Source of the DNA: Eonycteris spelaea
Lineage: Eukaryota > Chordata > Mammalia > Chiroptera > Pteropodidae
DNA: 64,000 nt
Assembly (NCBI GenBank): GCA_003508835.1
Contig: PUFA01000077.1
Coordinates: forward strand, 3,424,001 to 3,488,000
Direction of reading: 5' to 3'
Shown here: in pieces, positions 62,430-64,000 of the stretch
How positions within the stretch are numbered: the first letter of the stretch is position 1
Layout of the letters: every line of letters starts with the position of its first letter
Program-made: the position numbers and the translations under genes
The notes under the pieces: model-generated
The model's input: only the letters and a program-made list of their open reading frames with translations
What the model was told of the DNA's origin: nothing
The model's database searches: none

Positions 62430-62590
62430 ACCACTGCACTAGGTGCTTTGCCACATGTGGTCTCATATAATCTTCCTAAACCTCTTATATCCCTATTCTA
62501 TAAATAAGGGAGCTGAGGCTCAGTAGGTTTAGGTAAATAGTCTAAGATAATTTAAGCAGTGGGATAGCTAAGCTGACCTTCTGGAGAGTT
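62430..62590 (-). repeat. MIR SINE
   Basis: TAAATAAGGGAGCTGAGGCTC, a reverse MIR core. Confidence 0.7.
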
Positions 62591-62897
62591 TCAGAATCAA
62601 TCTCTTCTCTAGATTTTAGGTTCTAACCCAGTTATTGTCAGTTCTCTGAGTAGGCAAAAATGAAACAATCACTTAGGAACCAATTATATCCTAACGCACA
62701 TCTCAGAGGTAACTGAAATTTCCTGAGTTGAAGAGATGGGAGTGCCACAATCTCGACGACAGGTGGGAATACTCCTGAATGAATATTTTGAGGCTGAAAC
62801 CCTTTAAACCAGAAGTTTACAAAATTAGCCTGACTGCCCTCAGATGGACAGAAACTAAATGCCCATCAACAATAATTATATTAATGCTATCGACTGG

Positions 62898-63255
62898 TGT
62901 CTGCATTCATTAGGACTGCTATAATAAAATATCCTGCACTGGGTAACTTAAACACAACAGAAATTTTATCTCTCACAATTCTGGAGGCTAGGAAGTCCAA
63001 GACACAGGCAACAGCAGCTTCAGTGTCTAATGAGAGCCGCCTTCTAGTTCATAGACAACTGTCTCCTTACTATGTCCTCACAGTGAGTAAGAGAGCTCTC
63101 TGGGTTCTCTTTTATAAGGGCACTAATCTCATTCAGAAAGGCTCCCCCTCATGACCTAATTTCCTCCCAAAGTCCCACCTCCAAATACTTCTATCACATT
63201 GGAGATTGTTTCAACATGTGGGTTTGGGGGGAACACAAACATTCAGTCTATAGCA
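62898..63255 (-). mobile_element. MLT1A-like MaLR LTR (antisense)
   Basis: TTCTCTTTTATAAGGGCACTA, TCATGACCTAATTTCCTCCC and AACACAAACATTCAGTCTATA are well preserved, nearly full length. The frame at 62897-63154 lies inside it and is not a gene. Confidence 0.88.
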
Positions 63256-63470
63256 ATTGGCAAACCTTTATTGAGTGATTTCTATCAATCAAGCACTGCG
63301 CTAAGTCACCACATACAATATTTCCAGAATTCTCAGAGTCATCCTATAAGGTAGGTGCTAACATTATCCAAATTTTACCAACGAAGAAATTAGAGCCCAG
63401 AAAGTTTATGAGTTGTCCAAATCAAGTAACAAAAATAGTGGAATGTCAACTAGCAACAGGAGAAACAAAT
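63256..63470 (-). repeat. MIR SINE
   Basis: CCTATAAGGTAGGTGCTAAC, a reverse MIR directly beside the MLT1 LTR. Confidence 0.7.
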
Positions 63471-64000
63471 CTATTGTAATTGCAACCACCTGAGAACTTC
63501 TTTAATTGTCTGCCAATCTCAAGGGCTGAGCAGAAATGTAGATTTAATTTGCATTTTCCTTTAAGTGTTTAGAAGCTAGCAACTTTGTTTGCTACTCTGG
63601 GAGGTGTAATGGCAGAAGTGATTATCTTGAACCATCAAACCTTGAATAATTCTGTTCTTATGCTTCCACATTTCACTTTCTATTTCAGCCTTGTCCAACT
63701 TTAGGCTCTTTAAAATCTAGACTCTACTGAGTTTAGACAAATGGTTAATCTGAATTCTGTGAAATAGAGTAATATTCATCATGGACTATAATTTACACAG
63801 TACAAATTTTCACATTTATTCTATGATCTGTAGTTGATGTCCAGGACCCAAATTCACGTTCTGTTTTCTTTTACTGGGTTCAAAGCCATTGCATTAGAAA
63901 CACCATCGATAGATTGAGAAAAATATCTCAAACATACTGTTAAAATTACATCTGTATTTGAAAATCTAAAATTTAAAGACAAGGCTGCTGCTTCAGTTTT
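63471..64000. other. Intergenic, nothing recognised
   Basis: AT-rich, no gene. Confidence 0.4.

Noticed and set aside
62897..63154. 85-codon plus-strand frame
   Set aside because: Entirely inside the antisense MLT1 LTR.

Overview
This is a window of mammalian nuclear DNA: mostly AT-rich intergenic sequence full of decayed interspersed repeats, with one complete protein-coding gene. The repeats (MIR, L2, MLT1-type LTRs, MER20, MER5A, MER58-like hAT elements, old L1) are typical of placental mammals. There is no Alu, B1/B2, ruminant BovB-type element, equine ERE or carnivore SINE. The 3' tail of an L1 near 18.3 kb and the L1 3'UTR near 4.6-5.0 kb look laurasiatherian. A bat is one possibility, but I cannot fix the species.

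The gene is NOV (CCN3), plus strand, with coding sequence from 24333 to 30078 in five exons. The joined exons give 1077 nt, or 358 residues plus stop, in the order signal peptide, IGFBP, VWC, TSP1 and CTCK. Each module sits on its own exon. The promoter is a GC-rich CpG island with a TATA box at 24208-24214 and a CCAAT box fused to an RFX/X-box palindrome at 24103-24119. The 3'UTR runs about 1.28 kb to an AATAAA at 31336-31341.

Layout: 1-9.8 kb is intergenic (antisense L1, MIR, L2 and an unnamed old repeat). 9.8-15.9 kb is a dense plus-strand L1/HAL1-like block split by MIRs and a GATA microsatellite. 16-23.7 kb holds an L1 tail, a second GATA microsatellite, a solo retroviral LTR (18938-19457), L2 and MER5A. 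23.8-31.4 kb is NOV. 31.4-64 kb is downstream intergenic sequence with L1, L2, MIR, three MLT1 LTRs (one inside an L1, one inside an L2) and a fourth at the far end, hAT elements, a 485-bp polypurine tract near 50.2-50.7 kb, and a twin-primed L1 near 60.7-61.1 kb.

I found no second gene, no tRNA or rRNA gene and no CRISPR. The long open frames elsewhere are explained by repeats, by CpG-island antisense sequence or by low complexity. The most unusual items are a shift in the N-glycosylation sequons of NOV, a 46-bp diverged duplication carrying an octamer-like motif downstream of NOV, the RFX palindrome in the promoter, the polypurine tract and several nested or inverted transposon structures. 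I saw no clear undescribed biological system.
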